A stretch of 64,000 nucleotides of DNA, taken from NCBI GenBank assembly GCA_965153455.1, contig OZ234499.1:17852271-17916270 (forward strand). Direction: 5' to 3'. Origin of the DNA: Sphagnum compactum (lineage: Eukaryota; Bryophyta; Sphagnopsida; Sphagnales). Below, one piece after another: positions 24,651-37,839 of the stretch (the first letter of the stretch is position 1; each line of letters starts with the position of its first letter). The position numbers and the translations under genes were made by a program. The notes beneath the pieces are model-generated. The model ran no database searches. It was given only the letters and a program-made list of their open reading frames with translations, and was not told where the DNA came from.

Positions 24651-24947
24651 GCCAAACGCTACAAAAATCCATGTCATGAGCTTCTGTTACATTTCTGGCA
24701 ACAACAGGAAGACTCAATGATGATGTTAGCTAAAACCCATGAGACAACATAGCTAAGTTTCATTTCAATTTTGCTTCTTGCTCCCGTACGAGTACGTGTC
24801 TAAGCCCAAGGCACCTATAGAGACACCTACTGAGAGCGTAGTAGTTGGCATTGGGGGCCTCTTGCACGCAGAACATATCCTTCGCACAAAACACAAATCA
24901 ACTACTTGGATGCAGCACATTTGCTTTTAGCCACTGGGAAAGACAAT

Positions 24948-25115
24948 CTATAAGAATTGCAGAGAAAATAATTCCAGAATATCACTTTGAAGCTAAAAAC
25001 CATTTCTTTCAGTTCCAGCAAAACCAAGCCTAACACAACAAGAATGAGTGTAGTCACGACCTTCAACAACATGTATGATAGTGACCATCTACCATGATGA
25101 CATCCAGGTTCCTGT
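24948..25115. repeat. Dispersed repeat family A, copy 3
   Basis: It begins 'ctataagaattgcagagaaa' and shares 'tttcagttccagcaaaacc' and 'gaatgagtgtagtcacgacc' with copies 1 and 2, then diverges. Confidence 0.65.
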
Positions 25116-27740
25116 CGACGGTAACCTTCACATCAATGCAACCCATACATACAAACTGCCTTCATGCATGACAGAAATCTCTACTAACTGATGGCAGTTG
25201 AAGTATATATTATATGGGCCTGAGAGTTTGGCTAACCCTTCAAAACCCAGAAACAAGCACAACAATGACAAGCTGCAGAAATGATTTTCCATACCTCTGA
25301 TCTAACCAGATGATATCTTCTGCATCTTAGGTCTGAAAATTATGAATTCAAATAAAATCCTAATCATTGAGCACCACCCTTCCACCAATACCAAAAGCTC
25401 CACTAATTTCCCGATTTTTAAATTTTTTTGATCTTATTGAATTTTCTTTGACAAAATGGTTCAATATTTCATAACTCTTACTCCGTTCATCTAAACATTA
25501 CAAAACCACTTTGGTGCACCCCTAGTGATTGAGGGCTTTCCAACCTTAATCAAGTGCATGATAAGGTTGGCATTATGGTTTGAAAGATGTGAATGTGACA
25601 AACAAACAAAACAAATCTAAAGTGACCTTTTGATTGCATGTGATGTACCAAATGTGCAAACCATGGATTTAGGGTTTAGGGGGTTTAGGGTAAACCCTCC
25701 ATGTCCCATCTCTAAGGGCATTTTTTTTTTGGTTTTTTTTTTTTTCAGTTTTGTCATGTAAGTGCACTGAGGATTCACATGACGAATGAACCACATTTGG
25801 CTAGAGGTCAGAAAATTAGGCAATTTTAAAAAAATAAAATCCTACTTAGTTCAGGTGATGAATAGGAATTCATTGTCTAAATATGGTGACATGGTGACAT
25901 GTGACTGCTTTTCCTCAAAATATGAGGTCTTTTGCAAAAAAAAAATTCCTTTTCTTTTCTAGAAAAGCCTTAGTAGAATTGGCATTGAGTTTTCTTTTTG
26001 GCCATAGTGCAAAAAATTGTCAAAAAAGAAATCATTGCCCATCTCCCATTCAACTTCATTTGAGATGTTTTTTGGTTTAGAATTGAAAAAATTTCTTGGC
26101 ATGTTAAGTGTCCAACTTTAATTCATTGGAGTCCATTTCATCTCATTGTTGAGAACAACTATCATAAAGCATTCACAGAAATTTCTTAATGTATTTGGAG
26201 GGCATCATATATATTTGAATATCGTAGTACCTTGGCGGCTTCGGCACAAACAAAATTATCTAAAAAAATTTCAAATTAAAAAAAAGAAGAGTTTATTATG
26301 TTGAATATTAATTCAAAATTTATGATCAAACTCAATTTCTTCTTCATTGGATCATTTTGTGACACCCATGCATGAAATGTATAAGTCCAAGTTGACACTT
26401 TTTTTTTGGGTAAATACTTTAGAGCATTGAGACAAAGTGTGACCTCAATAATTTTACACTTGAGAGGAATAGTTGAGTTATGGAACTCATCACATTTTTG
26501 GTCCATAGCAAGATTGAAATGTTTTCCAAGCAATGTTCTTTTTTTCAAAATGCCAAGGTGTCTTGGCAGGCTACATACAAACCCATGTGGAATTACTAAT
26601 GGCAAATTGAAAATGTGAAGGGTAAGTGGCTATGGCTAACATTTATTTTTAATTAAGCATATTGTAGGTGCTTAGGAGTTTTAAGCATTTGAAATTAGGT
26701 AGTGATCCAAGTTAGCATGTGATATGTGTGTTGGCAAAACATTGTTTTTAATGAGAGATTTTATGGTGATCAAGTAGATGCAAATGTAAGAAACATAGCA
26801 AGCACATGCATTTTGCAATGGATTAATCGACAATCTTGATTGTTTAGGATTAAGAGATTAGTTTCTAAAAGCTCAAACTAAATCGAAGACCATCAATTCC
26901 ATCAATTGAAATAAATAGAATGAAAGAAATTACAAAAATAAATAACAATACTATGATGGATTGGGGGGGTTTTGCACCCTAATCCTTGAAGATCTTGCCC
27001 ATTGCAGACCAACCTTGACCTACAAAAGCCACACACATCATAACCATACCTACATGCCCACATTAGTACTTGTTGTCAATATTACATCACAACAAAATCA
27101 CTTGTAAAGCACACACCCATAATGCAACAGTAACATATAGTAACATGCAAGCAATGTATAAAGATTGAAAGAAAAAAATCCAATTCAATGAAAAGGAATT
27201 AGGGTGGAGATCCAAACCTCCACTACTTCATATGATGGTTAGGAGTCACAAACATCAAGTACTAAGTTGAAATGTTGATCAACAATTATAATCCTCAAGC
27301 CAATAGCAGCACAACCATAGCAAATATTTTGCTACCATACAAGTTGCAAGTGCAATAAACAAGTTGCACCATGAACTACTAGCATAACACAACAAAAAAT
27401 TAACAATCCACTACATATGTCACCTTATTATCACTCCAATCCTTCACAACATCCCCAAAGGAAAACTATCTAGAATGTAATGGTCCTATGCAAACATCTT
27501 GACAACCAAATCCAAGTGTTTGGTTAGCCAATTATGCAAATTGGATTTCAAGAAAAAAACAACATGAAGAAACAATGTTCATCTTCTACACTGCCTAAAA
27601 TCATAGTTACAAATAGCTCTAGTATTGCAAAATAACTTTGACAATTGATATTACAAAATGTGTTGGATGCTAGTGTAGACAATAGTTAGATGATAGTATT
27701 GTAAACCAATGGTAGTTACGAAACAACATGGTTACTTTGC
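25115..27740. other. AT-rich intergenic DNA
   Basis: No gene recognised. A telomere-like run ('tttagggtttagggggtttaggg') is at 25669-25692 and a copy of dispersed repeat family B lies at 25760-25905. Short ORFs are AT-rich and lack domain features. Confidence 0.5.
25760..25905. repeat. Dispersed repeat family B, copy 1
   Basis: It shares 'gaggatt', 'ccacatttggctagaggtcag' and 'gtctaaatatggtgac' with the copies at 35.8, 36.8 and 37.9 kb. It has a short insertion between the first two blocks. Confidence 0.6.
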
Positions 27741-27749
27741 ATAGTGATC

Positions 27750-29540
27750 TTAAAAAAGGAAGTTTCAAGATCACGTTTGATTTCATCAAGAAGGGTTGGG
27801 ATCTTCACCTAATTAATCACTAGGTCAATGAGCTTTCCAAAACAAAATTAAACCTTCAATAAAGCTAAATATCCTTGGAATGTTTCTTTAGTAAGAAGGT
27901 GAAGCCAATATTTTGAATAAATGATGCATGTTGCATTCATCAATTCCTAGCTAGGGAATTGTTGTTCTAATTTAAAGATCAAAGATATGGTATCATATGT
28001 GAACATTGAATCTTGACAACCTCAAAAGTTATCATCCAATCATCAATTGTAGCTTGGGTGAACACCTTAATAAGAGGCCATTTCTTATGCAATTGATATT
28101 GTTTGTCCATTCAAAGATGTTTGTTGCAAGACCTATCCACCAAGTAGCCAACAATTGGTCATTGGTGTTTTTGTGCAAGTCTAAAAATGTTTTGAATTAT
28201 TTTGCATCATACTTCTCTTTAAGATTTAAATACATGTTGTATAATTCAACACAACACATCTTCACAACAATCACAAATCACATATGAAAGTGTCACACAC
28301 CTATGCAAACTTGATAAATGCATGGATTGTTTCCAACATAGTCATAATGCAAGCCAACCCCATTGACACCACTTCAATGTCATAAGATATTGGAGGTTGG
28401 TCTTTGCTACTGCCACAATATATGTACAAATCATCATGCATCCTTACCATTAAAGTTTTGTATTCTGCAAAAACTTGTTTAACAAGGGACAACATGGAGA
28501 TCCACTTAGTTTTTACATTATGCAACAATTTCAGACCTTTGGTTTCAGGCAACTTGGTAAAAGTGCCATGTTCAATATGTATTTTTAGTGAAAATGAAAA
28601 ATAAGTGGATGTAGTCTACAACAATCCTTTAAGCTTACTAACCAAGAGTTGTGCATAAAGAGTCTACACTACTAGGTCAGTCTAATGTGCCATGCAATGC
28701 ACTATATATAGTCACAAAAAAATGCAACTTTAGATTTGGATTGAATAGCAACACCAATTTGTAGCCATGTGAACACTACAACTCCATTTGATCCAAAACA
28801 AATCAACTTGCTACCAATTTGATCAACTATCAAGCCCCCATAATCCATTAAAGACTGCATAATCAGCTAGGTCAGGTTAATAACATTACTTCCACCAATC
28901 ACTCTTTCTAGATTAGCAACAATGACATCCTTTGAAAGCCATCAACAACACACACATGAACAATACGTTAAAACTAATTATCAATTGTGGTAACCTCATC
29001 ACAATAAATAACAAGGTACTCGGACTTTTGATACACATCAACTTTGGTAGATTCAATGACAATTTGATGCATGATTTCAACCATCTACCAATTAGTGGAA
29101 TCAAACCAATGTTTACATGACATGTTTTTCACCTTCAAAATATCAAAGAGTTACTCCAAGCTTTCAAAATTTGTCAACAATTTACCAAATTCAAGAGCTA
29201 GAATATGAACTTGCATTTCTTTTCAATAGTTTCACTAGAACAATCACCATTTCAGCAATGGCATTTGACCTTTGTTAGCCCACAAACATTCATTCTTGGC
29301 ATGTTAAATTTTCATAAACATGAAATATTGGTTCATAGTAAGTCCAAGGATTGCAATCTTGCACTTTTGCTTACATGCATGTTTTTGCAAACTATCAAAC
29401 TTAAGAACCAATAATTTTTCCTTACCATCAAGCTCACTACAAATTTTGTAATGAACCATGTTAAGCTTCCCACCACACCCAACCACAACTTCAACCTAAG
29501 GTAACTTTGCAACCCATACTTCCTTGAAAACTCGATCTAA
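27750..29540 (-). pseudogene. Decayed hAT-like transposase (KIAA1586-like)
   Basis: Reading the minus strand from 29540 down, collinear fragments of this family appear: an N-terminal zinc-finger-like segment (VWVAKLP, then KICSELDGKEKLLVLKFD and LQKHACK), HAKNECLWANKGQMPLLKW, then YCDEVTTIDN near 28990-29020, LKLLHNVKTKWISMLS near 28500-28540, YDDL-to-LETIHAFIKFA ending at 28301, and SQELMNATCIIYSKYWL near 27930. In-frame stops interrupt it, for example TAG at 29496-29498 where tryptophan is expected, and another just after TTIDN. The frame also changes between blocks. Family assignment is by pattern memory. No terminal inverted repeats or target duplication were found. Confidence 0.75.
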
Positions 29541-29769
29541 TTCTCATTTCCTTTTCTTGCATTTTTTGTGCAAGTTTGGGACTTGAAGATTGAAAATCAA
29601 AATGTTCATTAAAAGATGATGGTGATATGGGAATACATGCATGCTTTGAAATGATGAAGCTATGTTTACAAAACAAGGAGCTCCAACTCTAAAAATAATA
29701 TATATTTAAAGCCCACTAATCATGGCTATAATGGACACATCACAAAACCTTCAACAACAAGAAAAGAAA

Positions 29770-30240
29770 AGTTCAATGTTATAGCAAACCTTAAACCTTA
29801 AACAATTTGATGAGTAGATGATGAGCAAATATGAAAAGAAAAAGCTTGACACTGCAACAAACCTTAAACCCTAAGCAAATGTGCTGATGACAATGAATTG
29901 ACAAGAAGAAAAGAAGTTTGATGTTCTAACAAAATTGTGAACCCTTAACCTTGAACAGATGATGAACAAACATGAAGAGACGAACTTCACTATTCCGACA
30001 AACCTTGAACCTTGAACAAACGATGAACATATAGGAAAAGAAAAAGTTTGACGTTCTAGCAAAGTTACAAACCTTAAACCCCAAGAAGATGATGAGTAAA
30101 TTGAAAGAAAAGAACCTCGTTGTTCCAACAAACCCTAAACCCTGAGCAAACAATGAATAAATAGGAAGAGAAAAAATTCAATGCTCCAAAAAATCATAAA
30201 CCTTAGGAACAAAAATGGTGAATAGATGACGAACAAACAC
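29770..30240. repeat. Tandem array of about 64 bp with telomere-like motif
   Basis: About seven degenerate units follow the pattern 'caaaccttaaacccta-agcaaa-tgatgaacaaat-aggaagag-aaaagttcgatgttc'. Several contain AAACCCTAAACCC or close variants, the complement of the plant telomere repeat. The array lies just beyond the 5' end of the decayed transposase. Confidence 0.75.
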
Positions 30241-32750
30241 TTTCAGCAATGTGAATCACAAACGATGAAGAAACAAGATGGGAAATGAAGTTTACTAAAT
30301 AAGGTATGTTTCTACAATGTAAATTATAAAAAGATTTTGAAGTATATTCAACTGCAAAGTAAAAAGGGGAAGGAAAAAATTTAACTAGATGTCGAAACCT
30401 CAATTGCATGTTCTTTTCATTTTCCAATAGCCTTGTGTCCGATGCAATGAAAAAGTTATCTTCATGTCACCTTTTCCCATTGATTTGCAAAACTAGGGAA
30501 TAATGTGCGCAACATGCATCATGCTCATAGCTCCAAGTTCCAATGTTATAACTTGTTGTTAACAAAGGTGTTAATCCTTTGTAGAAGTGATTCATAACAA
30601 CAAGTGGAGAGTTCACAAAAGTAGGGATTCTTTGTAAAAATATGCAGACTGACACACAACAACAAAAAAAAAAAGTTCATAGGTGATGAAAAGGATGTGA
30701 AATGCACTCAAATGCGATGTCACTTCACAAAAAATAAAAGTAGGACAGTTACAAAGCTTGTAAAGAAGGAGAAGGGATGGTGATGGAGGTGGAGGCAACT
30801 TGTAATGAAACAACATTGACCCTTCCACAATTTCCAAACTTGGTAAATTCTGAATCCATAGCTAGCCCTCAATCCAATGATTACAAATATGGTGATTTTT
30901 CATTATGTAGCCCGTCCCATTTAACAATGGGGTGTAGAACAAGCCACTAAGATCTTGCCACTTGATGAAATTTCGTCAAAAAAAAATCATTATTTCCAAA
31001 GGTACACATTCATTCATTCCTTCATTCTTTTCATTAACTTCAAGACATTATTATTCTTTTGGTGGATATTCTTTTCATGTTTCACATTCCAAGTAACATT
31101 CAATCTTTGGAAGGTGGTGATGACTTCAATAATTGCAAGCCTTCATTTTCCCTAAACCACTAATGTATTTTGGAAAGTAATCGATACATGTATCAAATGT
31201 CCAAAAGTAGGTCAAAACTTGGATGTTTGATGACACATTCCTTCAAATAACATTTGGCCATTTTTTTCTTAACTAAGCATTGATTACAATTATAATTCAC
31301 AAATAGGGTTTGAATGTTTTCAAACATGCATTGTTCCAAAGTGAGTGAGGATGAATCGTTTTGTCACCTATTTTGATGCATGTTAAAACCTTTTTTTCAA
31401 TTTGTCATTTGACACTTTGACTAGATTGATCCTTTTCAAAATTGATCTATTTACCAATAAAGTTAATTTCTTTATTTCTCTTAACAAAATCATTTGCTTC
31501 AAATCTAAATTTTAATTTTGGTGGATGATCTTGAAATGGAAGTTATGTGTTTGTCAAGTTTCTTGGTTAATGAAGATTGCAAATAATGTTTAGGAGGTGC
31601 AAGTTCTTCAAGCCCACACTTGAGCAATCATTGACCAATTAAAATTGTGATCTATGTTTATCCAAAATTATGCACAAAAATTGAATAGAAATCTAATTTG
31701 AAGTTCACATTAAATGCATAATAGAGATCTATTTCAACTTTTTTTGCAATTTGGAAATCCAATTCAATCTTCAACAATATTTGCAATAAATATAAAACTT
31801 TAACTTAACACCTTTTCGCAAATTCAAAAGAATTCAGTTCAATTTTCAACACTACAATTTTTTTATGAGTTGCAATATACAAAATAACTCTAATTCAACT
31901 CTTTCCTAGCAATTTAGATTTCTTAGTTTGACAATCTTCAACAAGACTGTTATAATTTGCCATATACAAGAATTTTAATTCAACTCTTTTTTGGCAATTT
32001 AAAAAAATCATAGTTTAACAATCTTCAATGTAAGGCTATTATAATTTGCAAAATACAACTTTGATTCACCTCTTTTTTGGTAATTTAAAAATTTTAGTTT
32101 AACAAATTTTCAACAATTTTTGCAATAAAAGTTATGCAATTTCAACAATTTTCTTTTGTAAAATTGAAAATCCTCATTGAACAAGACATTTGAGATGTGT
32201 AAGATTCAATGAGTGAATTTTAGAATAATCAATTAAATTCATTAAACAACTTTCAATTTTGAACTAAAATAAACAAACAACGAATCCTATTGAAGGATTT
32301 GATTGGCTTTAATGGGAGGTTTAAACTAAATGAGATTCGATTGACCTTAATGGGAGGTTCAAACTTCAAACTAAAAACTTTCCTTAGTATTGGATCTAGA
32401 ATTTATCATTTAGATGCATGCATGCATGCACTTCTATGGAACATGCCCATCTATCACATGCAAACATAATATTCAAAAAGTCATTCACACATTGGGTCAA
32501 GTTGAAGCCAAAATTTTGTGTACAAATCTCTTACACCAACAAGTAATCAAGCCAACCAAAAGCCCAAAAAAAAAGCTCTTAACCTTTCAATCTTGATTCT
32601 CCATTGAAATTAAAAATTCATATATAACAGTGTAAAGAAAAAATATTTTTTGAACATGAATGTACATGAAATTTCATGTAATTTTTTAAAAAATTAAATG
32701 AAATCTAGATGCATGAAGTCTAATTCTAGATCAAAACAAATTATTAAACA
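30240..32750. other. AT-rich intergenic DNA
   Basis: No gene, RNA or structured repeat was recognised. A fourfold ATGC run occurs at 32415-32430. Near 31860-32110 a motif around 'aatttttaatttgcaatatacaa' recurs loosely. Confidence 0.5.
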
Positions 32751-32752
32751 AA

Positions 32753-33009
32753 TTAAACTTCTTGAAGTGTGTGATCAATAGCAGCACCCATATCGTCCAC
32801 ATGATCAGCAATGTAACCAGGAAGCAACTGAAGCATGGATCTAGTATGAAGCTGCTGCTGCAACAAATCATCATCATCATTATCATGATCTAAGTCCTCG
32901 GCGACTGCAGTCATCAATCTAGTCTCATGATCTAACCTCATCAATCTTGTGTTATTGTTGATGATCAATTCATCATGAGCTCCTGCAGCAGCAGTGATGA
33001 TCATCTGAT

Positions 33010-33045
<36 letters not shown>

Positions 33046-35215
33046 GAGGAGGAGGAGGAGCTCCAGCTGATTGTGAATTAGATGCAGTCCATGCTCTGAT
33101 CACTTGCAGTGACGATGATGAAGAATCCACAGGTGCATATCGATCTGGTGCATAATGATGATGATGATGATGATCCAGGACAGAGTTATAGAGTTCCTGA
33201 TCATCAGGATCCGTGAAAGAGTTGTTTAGTAATTGATCTGCAGCAGCTAGTGCATATTCATCTGCAATTTCATGATCTGCAGCTGTTGCTGGTAGTTGAG
33301 TCTGTAGAGAGAGTGCTTGTAAACTGCTGCGAGCTGCTGCTGCAGCCGCTTCTGTTTCTCGGATCAATGTTGCTGCAGCTCTCTCTCTTTCCCTCTCCCT
33401 CTCGTCCCTTCCTCTTTGTTGTCTCGCACTTTCTACTCTTCTGGCTTGCGGTCTAGGAGGAATCCGAGGACTCTCATGACTACTTCTAGTTGTTGTTGTT
33501 GTTGTTGTTGTTGCATCAACGTCGTCGACTGTGCCGGCAGCCCCGGCGGTTTGTGCATGAGTCGATCCAGCTGCAGCAGCTCCGGAGTTGTTTGCGGATT
33601 GCTGCTGCTGATGCTGTTGTTGTTGCTGAGGATTGCAGGACGAGGAAGTCGTGGAGTGACCGTGGTCCCTGCCATAGATGGGTGTGATGGCGGTCTCGGC
33701 TATGACGCCTTTGCAGACGGGACATTCTTTGTGGAAAGAGTGAACATGGAGCCAACTGTAGAGACACGGCCAACAGAAGAGATGTCCACAACAAGTCACC
33801 ACGGCTTCATTCGCTTTCTGGAAGCAAATGTTGCACTCAAAATTCTCTCCTATACTGTTGTTGTTGTTGTTGCTGCAGCAGGAGGTCAATGTATTGCTAG
33901 TCTCTTGAGTACTGCATGCAGATCCGATCATCGACGACATGCAGAACGTCGTCGACCTAGCTGCAGCTGCAGTAGTCGACTTTTGATCCACTTGCTGCTG
34001 CTGCTGCTCGCGCAGTACCTGTCTTGCTTCTATCTCCAGAAGAGATGGATCTGCTGCAGCAGCTCCTGCTGCTAACAAACCTAGTGTAATTGTACTATTG
34101 CTGCTGGGAGTACTTCTTACAGCAGTACCCATGTTGAGGTCGGATCTTAGAAGAGGCGATGCAGCAGCAACAGAGTTGATGTGCAACAGATGAGCTCGGT
34201 TGGCTCTGGATCTGCGTCTCAGTACTCTTGGGCCCGCGGCTGCCACATGAAGAGGCAGCCTTTGAAGCAGATGAACTCCGGCCTGATCATCTTGCTGCCA
34301 TATTGTAGTACTATTGAATTCTCTACTTGATGTAGCAGCACTAGCTTCTGCATCTTCAAACACACTCTTCACTCCCAACAATTGCCGGCCAGCAGCTGCT
34401 TCAAGCTGCGGATCTGCAGCTGCCGGATCATCAGCAGCAGCAGCTGCTGCTGCTTGCTCTCGATGGAATTGATGGTTGAGCTCATCTTGCAAGGCTTGAT
34501 GGATACGGAAAGGACCTGTTGTCCTTGTCGTAGAACCAGATTGCAGCATATTGTTTATTTGCTGCTGCACACTAAGTTCTTCTTCTTCTTCTTGCAGCTG
34601 ATCACTTGCTGTTGTCGTTTCTGCTGCATCAGTAGCCGGAAGAACTGCTTCGTAAGGACGACGTTGCTGAGGAACATAATTCATCAACTGCTGCTGCTGA
34701 TGGCCATGATGAGATTGTGGTCTGACTAAAAACAATTCCTCGTCAGATTCATGATCTTCGACACTATCTTCTCCAGAGGATTGTACTGTTGCGGCCGAGC
34801 TGATCATCATGGGATTCTGCATCTGCTGCATCATGCTTGCTGCAGCAGGATGCAGCTGCGTCATGAACTGAATGTAAGGGCTATCAATATTATAAGCAGC
34901 TGCTGCAGCGCCTGGTGTCACCAGATGATTTCTATTGATCAGCTGATCCAGTACAGATCTTCCTGCTGCAGCTGTGCAGATCACTGCAAGCGGATTCACC
35001 ACTGGCTGCATGAAATCAGCTGCATGAGCTGCAGCAAGATTGGCGACATTGTGAGCCTCTTCATCTCCTACTAGTATAATTTGATCAGTCACTTGCTGCA
35101 GCAGCAATTCATCATCATCCTCATTTGTTGTCAATGCTCTACATGAGGATTGTACTACTGCAGTCTGATCAACATCAACTTCTGCCATTAGAGCTTCCCA
35201 CTGATCACTTGACAT
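32753..35215 (-). CDS. RING E3 ubiquitin ligase, MUSE/RMA-like, single exon
   Basis: The single-exon frame encodes 820 residues. A C3HC4 RING finger at about 456-505 has the RMA/MUSE signature: CNIC, then CCGHLFCWPCLYSWLHVHS, CPVCKG, and the trailing TPIYGR. A second conserved motif, PPRPQARRVES, lies at about 583-593 and resembles the segment after the RING in Arabidopsis MUSE1/MUSE2, which act on NLR immune receptors. Such proteins transfer ubiquitin to substrates with an E2. Outside these motifs the protein is mostly low-complexity, with runs of Q, A, T, H, P, N and D, which makes it longer than its seed-plant relatives. No clear C-terminal membrane anchor is visible, unlike the small RMA proteins. 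The leader is GA-rich (35221-35310 on the complement). The RING assignment is secure; the MUSE-like placement is inference. Confidence 0.9.
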
Positions 35216-35220
35216 GATTG

Positions 35221-35320
35221 TCTCCTCCTCCTCCTCCCTCTTGTTCTTCCTCTTGTTCTCCTCCTCTTCCTCCTCCTCCTTCTTAGTCTTATTCTCCTTT
35301 CTCTTACTCCTTCTCTTGCT
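35221..35320 (-). promoter_or_regulatory. Purine-rich leader of RING gene
   Basis: On the minus strand the 100 bases before the start codon are almost entirely GA-rich (GAGGAGGAGG, AAGAAGG). This resembles plant GA-rich 5' leaders and GAGA-type elements. It may be transcribed 5'UTR; no TATA box was assigned. Confidence 0.4.
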
Positions 35321-35449
35321 TAATCAAATTTCTAATCCTTGCTTAATTAACCCTCCAGCTGCTTCATGACCTAATCTGCTGCTTCCTGATACTAATAATT
35401 CCTTAGCTTGATCACATGAAATCATGGTAATTATTAGGCACAACTGGGG

Positions 35450-35690
35450 CATAGTTTAAGCTTCTACTAATTGTCAGATGCTAGCTAAATTATCAGATGC
35501 TAATTAACTGATCTAAGTACTAGTTTCCTAGCTTGAACATTGTAATAATAATTAACTAATTAAGCACAAAGATGTACCTAATCAGATGCTAACTTCTAAT
35601 ACTAGTTTCATAGCTTGAATCATGTAAGTAATAATACAACTAGCCTGCACAAGATGCTTAATATTAATCAGATGCTAATTACATATTAAG
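35450..35690. repeat. Direct duplication upstream of RING gene
   Basis: 'atcagatgctaa', 'tactagtttc-tagcttgaa' and 'gtaataata' recur in the same order at 35490-35560 and 35580-35640, with 'cagatgctaatta' again near 35668. It may be duplicated promoter sequence. Confidence 0.55.
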
Positions 35691-35764
35691 CTTATTCACA
35701 GCTTTTTGTTTTTCTCTTCTTTTTTTTTCAAATTTTTTTAGAGGTAGTTTATGGGCCTGGGATG

Positions 35765-35935
35765 ATCATCCACAAGAAGATTTAGCCACATTTGGTTATC
35801 AGGTCAGAGAGGAAAGTAAAAAAGTTTAGGATTCTCAATTCCTATATATCTCTCTGGGAAACATGTTCCGAACCTATTGTCTAATTATGGCGACTTCAGA
35901 TTTTTTTTCCCCCTTTCCTTTCATAATATGGCGAC
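35765..35935. repeat. Dispersed repeat family B, copy 2
   Basis: 'ccacaagaagatttagcca', 'atttggttatcaggtcagag' and 'aggaaagta' are shared, in order, with copies 3 and 4. 'tctaattatggcgact' follows about 80 bases later. Confidence 0.75.
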
Positions 35936-36110
35936 TTGGGTCTCATTTCTTTTCAAAATAAAGTCCTTTGTATCAATAGCACCTTCACTTTTTCCCCTTT
36001 TTTCCATTTTTCTTGTTTTTTGTTGTTGTTGCCAGGATGTGAAAATTCTTCCCCCCAAAAAGAAACAAAACTGAAGCTAAAATGTAATAATGTCTTTCCC
36101 CAAAGAGTAC

Positions 36111-36114
<4 letters not shown>

Positions 36115-36148
<34 letters not shown>
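36115..36148. repeat. (TA)n microsatellite
   Basis: Continuous TA dinucleotide run. Confidence 0.95.
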
Positions 36149-36149
<1 letters not shown>

Positions 36150-36355
36150 CCTAGAGTACATAATCCAACAATTCTATGCATAGATTGGGAACTCACTCAT
36201 AGTGCAATTTTAAGTTTGTTTTGGAAGGATCCATGAAGGTTTTGCATGCCCTAAAATTCCACAACATTGTTGAGTTCATTCTTGAATAGATCAAGAGCTG
36301 TGTTGGCTGAGACAAAAGAGCTGTTGATTTACTGAAAACAGGAGAGAAAAAGAGA

Positions 36356-36360
<5 letters not shown>

Positions 36361-36392
<32 letters not shown>
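36361..36392. repeat. (GA)n microsatellite
   Basis: About sixteen GA units in a wider purine-rich stretch (36340-36400). Confidence 0.95.
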
Positions 36393-36394
<2 letters not shown>

Positions 36395-36764
36395 CCAAGG
36401 GAGGTGAATGGGTGCAAGTCCTTTGGGGGAAAAGTTAGCCAAGGAGTTAAAAAGGTAGTGTCGGTTCATCCTTTTGCCCCTTTGCTCATTTTGTTATGTA
36501 AACTACCCATCCTTGTGTAAAGTACCTATACTTTCATTCATATATAATTACACAGTAAACATTTCTAACTTTTAAGTTTTAATGGCTTTTGGTGGAGGTG
36601 AGGTTTATGGCAAAACTTTCAAGTCATGAGCTGGGTAGATTTTTTTGCCTACAAATTGTACAATGGTTATGGGCCACACATTATGCCCATGATGGTAGTA
36701 GGGTTGTTTTTTTTCCCTTTTGGTTTTCCTTTTTTTTTTTTTTGGCTCTGTTAGATAGGTGGAC

Positions 36765-36905
36765 TGGCAACCATCCACTAGAGGATTTAGCCAATTTGGC
36801 TACAGGTCAGAGAGGAAAGTAGAATTTTTTTGACATGCTAGAACCTAGATGGTCTAAATGTTCTTTTTCTTTTTTAATTTCTCTAAAAAGTATGGTGACT
36901 TGGAT
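36765..36905. repeat. Dispersed repeat family B, copy 3
   Basis: 'ccatccactagaggatttag', 'ccaatttggctacaggtcag' and 'gaggaaagtag' are followed by 'tctaaatg' and 'agtatggtgacttgg', in the same order as copies 2 and 4. Confidence 0.75.
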
Positions 36906-37839
36906 CCATTTTTTCCCCCAAAAAATCCTTTTTATGTGTCACAAGCCCCTCTTTCTTTCTTTTTTTGCCACATGAAAAAAGATGGATGGGAGTGATGGGT
37001 GTTTGGATCACCACCATCCATCCAAAAATAGTGGATGTGCCACATTTGCAAGATGATCATATGACTCAATGGTTTGTTCCAACAATATTGTGCCACGTGT
37101 TTTTGATGATGGGTTAATTTTCAGTGGGTTAATTTTTCAACCAAGTTATTTTATCAACTTAATATCCACTTGATGGTTCAATGTAGTTGTACTATTGGAA
37201 GGTTTTCATGAACAACATGGCCTTTGTTCAAGATATGTTTTTGGTTTAATGTTTTTAAAAAGTCATTCAATTTGGGATATGCTATGACATTGAACATGTT
37301 AGTCTAAGTATCTTGTTGTTTCCAATGGCTGTATCATGCATGGAGATCTATTTTATTTTTTAAAAATGGTGTAAATTGTGTGTTCTGAAATTATAATATA
37401 TTTATATTTTATTGGTGGAGAGTAAGAATAATATGTAATTACTTATTTTCCACATGTTTTGAAGAGCATTACTGCCAAAGGATATAATGGTTTGTAAAAT
37501 TGGACCTGTACCTTAATTGTAGCAATTAAGTTTCATTTGAAATCACCACTTGTACCAAAAGTGGGATTAGCAAAATTCCAAACCAAATAATATTGTTTGA
37601 GTGCAAATTGGTCACTCTTATGCTAGTTTTGTGTTGATTGCCTTTATGACAACCCCCACCTAGATGAAAGCAATTGAAAGACAAGCTTGGCAAGGGACTC
37701 AAGTGAATTTGTTTTCCCTTTTTCATCCCATTTTTTCCTCATTGGGATTCTTTAGGATCATGTGAAAGAATGATTTTAGTGCATCTAGCCTAAGATGGAT
37801 CAGTGTTTCTTTTTTCAATTTTCTCATGTTGCACCAAAA

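Noticed and set aside
25669-25692. Interstitial telomeric repeat
   Set aside because: Only three imperfect TTTAGGG units; too short to claim a true interstitial telomere, so it is mentioned only as a motif.
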